DNA of 64,000 nt from Cyprinus carpio (lineage: Eukaryota; Chordata; Actinopteri; Cypriniformes; Cyprinidae): contig NC_056580.1 of NCBI RefSeq assembly GCF_018340385.1, forward strand, positions 31,446,544-31,510,543, in the 5' to 3' direction. A program made the position numbers and the translations under genes. The notes below the pieces were generated by a model. The model was given only the letters and a program-made list of their open reading frames with translations, was not told where the DNA came from and made no database searches. Position 1 is the first letter of the stretch. Every line of letters starts with the position of its first letter. Of the stretch, positions 62,638 to 64,000 are shown piece by piece.

Positions 62638-64000
62638 TTGTTGTCGCCGCCCCTATGCTCTGATTATAACCATAGCAGCGCAACCGGGTCGTTAAAAGGT
62701 CTCCTCGCCTATGCACTAATGTCTATCCTCCCCTATGTCAGCTAGGTTAATGTCACTGGATAATGACGTCAATCAAAAGCAAATGCGGTAAGATGAACAC
62801 AAAATTAACCTTTAGGTGGATTTTTAACACAGTAAAACCACAAATAAGGGATAAATGCTTGAAAATATATGTTAAATGTCAAATGTTCAATAAACTTCAA
62901 ATTAAACCATACACTTGTCTTGTGTCTTTTTTTCCCTTTGAAAGAAAATATGCAATCACTTTAAATAACCAATTATGACAGTTCAACACTGTACCTTAAT
63001 ATCTCAAATGAAACATCAATATCAATAAATAACGTTTCACAAACAATAGTTTGAAACAGTACCAGTTTTAACGTTTGAGTGGCCATCACATAGACAAACG
63101 TGCGCGCCACATACATTACACACCTCACAAGTCCCAACCCCTCCCCGTTGCACGGCCGGGGGACGGGGTTGCTAGACAGATCGTTGACTCGCCGTCCTTG
63201 AAACAACACATGGCCTCACTTCACTCTAAGTGAGCAAATAAAATTAAATAAGATCACCTGAATTCCTTGATTATCAGACGTTCTCGTACTTTTAGAATCC
63301 GCCGAAGCTCGAACAAGCGCTCGTCTCTCTCTCTCTTCTATTCTCGTCTCAGCTCACATGACGCTGTTGAGCTGATCACGTCCCACGGCGCCCCCCCCCC
63401 CCAGAAAAAGGTATTTCTAAAATCACTCGGAGTAATTTGAGAATGCTATCTGGGTCCTTTGTTGATCCAGCAAGACTCCGTTGAGCTGAAATACAAATAA
63501 ACTTGAAATGCAGTCCAGTGTACCTGAAATGTTCCCGATTTATCTAATCGTTCTATTCTCACAATAACGACTGCTGAAACTCAAAACACTACCAAAAGAA
63601 ACCCGGCTTTAGACTCGTGCAGAGTGAGTAACTGTGCGCATACCCACTTTCAGTCGAATGTCGTCTTTACGAATCTCCGATAGGAAGAAATGTAAGTTTC
63701 AACGACTTATACAGCGTTTACATGACATTTTCCTTCTCCACCCCTTGTGAACAAAAACCCTCTCGTGCGTCCCTCTCTGTTCAACCGTTTTTTCAGTCTC
63801 GTCCACTCAGAATCACACTCTCACACGTAGAGTGTCGGGAACAAACCAAACCCAACCAAGCTCTAAAAGACACCCCCCAATATCTCAGCAAAAGAATTAA
63901 TACTAAACTTGCCTAGGCAAAAGCACATTTTTCTTTCTGCAAAGTGCGCATTACATACAAACTTAAGGAATTCACCGTTATTTCTTCAACGAAACATGTG
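62638..64000 (-). repeat. 5' LTR of the Gypsy element (truncated by window end)
   Basis: Homologous to 54475-55850. By alignment about 210 bp of LTR remain beyond the window. The left edge is set at TGTTGTCGCC next to the primer site; similarity to the other LTR starts about 20 bp further on, at TATAACC. Confidence 0.8.

Larger units (their letters stand above)
54475..64000 (-). mobile_element. Ty3/Gypsy LTR retrotransposon, decayed, right LTR cut by the window
   Basis: Two copies of a long terminal repeat bracket a 6.5-kb interior whose coding sense is -. Reading right to left: primer-binding site, gag-type zinc knuckle, aspartic protease, reverse transcriptase, then integrase with a C-terminal GPY/F-like module. 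The integrase-last order places it in Ty3/Gypsy. Every domain is broken by frameshifts or stops, so it is not autonomous. No envelope-like frame was noticed. The two LTRs differ by many small indels, so it is either old or poorly sequenced. Confidence 0.9.

Noticed and set aside
1..64000. tRNA, rRNA and other structured RNA genes
   Set aside because: None recognised. The only tRNA-like match is the retrotransposon primer-binding site at 62614-62633.

Overview
This window looks like genomic DNA of a teleost fish, most likely a cyprinid. It is AT-rich, has large introns and long non-coding stretches, and is full of fish-type transposons and microsatellites. Four vertebrate genes can be recognised by their encoded peptides. 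The base-level quality looks uneven: two normally intronless receptor genes carry many small indels, while the dach1 and claudin exons are nearly clean. Some frameshifts are therefore probably sequencing or assembly errors.

Layout. (1) 1-9.8 kb, + strand: the last three coding exons of a dachshund gene (dach1-like), at 2308-2453, 3109-3177 and 7399-7436, then a probable long 3' UTR. (2) 9.8-31.7 kb: gene-poor DNA with a 5'-truncated LINE (10.8-12.3 kb), an 836-bp tandem duplication joined to a Tc1-like relic (14.5-17.0 kb), other DNA-transposon fragments, and stretches of non-repetitive sequence that could be conserved regulatory elements. (3) 31.7-43.9 kb: gpr18 on - (31.70-32.74 kb), transposon debris (35.4-37.6 kb), the first three exons of a claudin-10-like gene on + (39.04-40.50 kb), and gpr183 on - (42.78-43.89 kb). 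(4) 44-54.5 kb: no host gene seen; MITEs, a full-span Tc1-like relic (46.6-48.2 kb), and an older repeat carrying a nested MITE. (5) 54.5-64 kb: a Ty3/Gypsy LTR retrotransposon on -, with a long left LTR, decayed integrase, reverse transcriptase, protease and gag zinc knuckle, a proline-tRNA-like primer site, and a right LTR cut by the window edge.

The four genes do not form a pathway. DACH1 is a nuclear transcriptional cofactor, claudin-10 a tight-junction channel protein, and GPR18 and GPR183 are lipid or oxysterol receptors of immune cells. From memory, all four human orthologues lie on the long arm of chromosome 13, with GPR18 and GPR183 as close neighbours; here they occupy about 44 kb. 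I found no evidence of a wholly new biological system. The most informative points are the gene linkage, the missing 3' claudin exons, the indel pattern in the receptors, a paired-octamer block in the dach1 intron, and the nested mobile elements.
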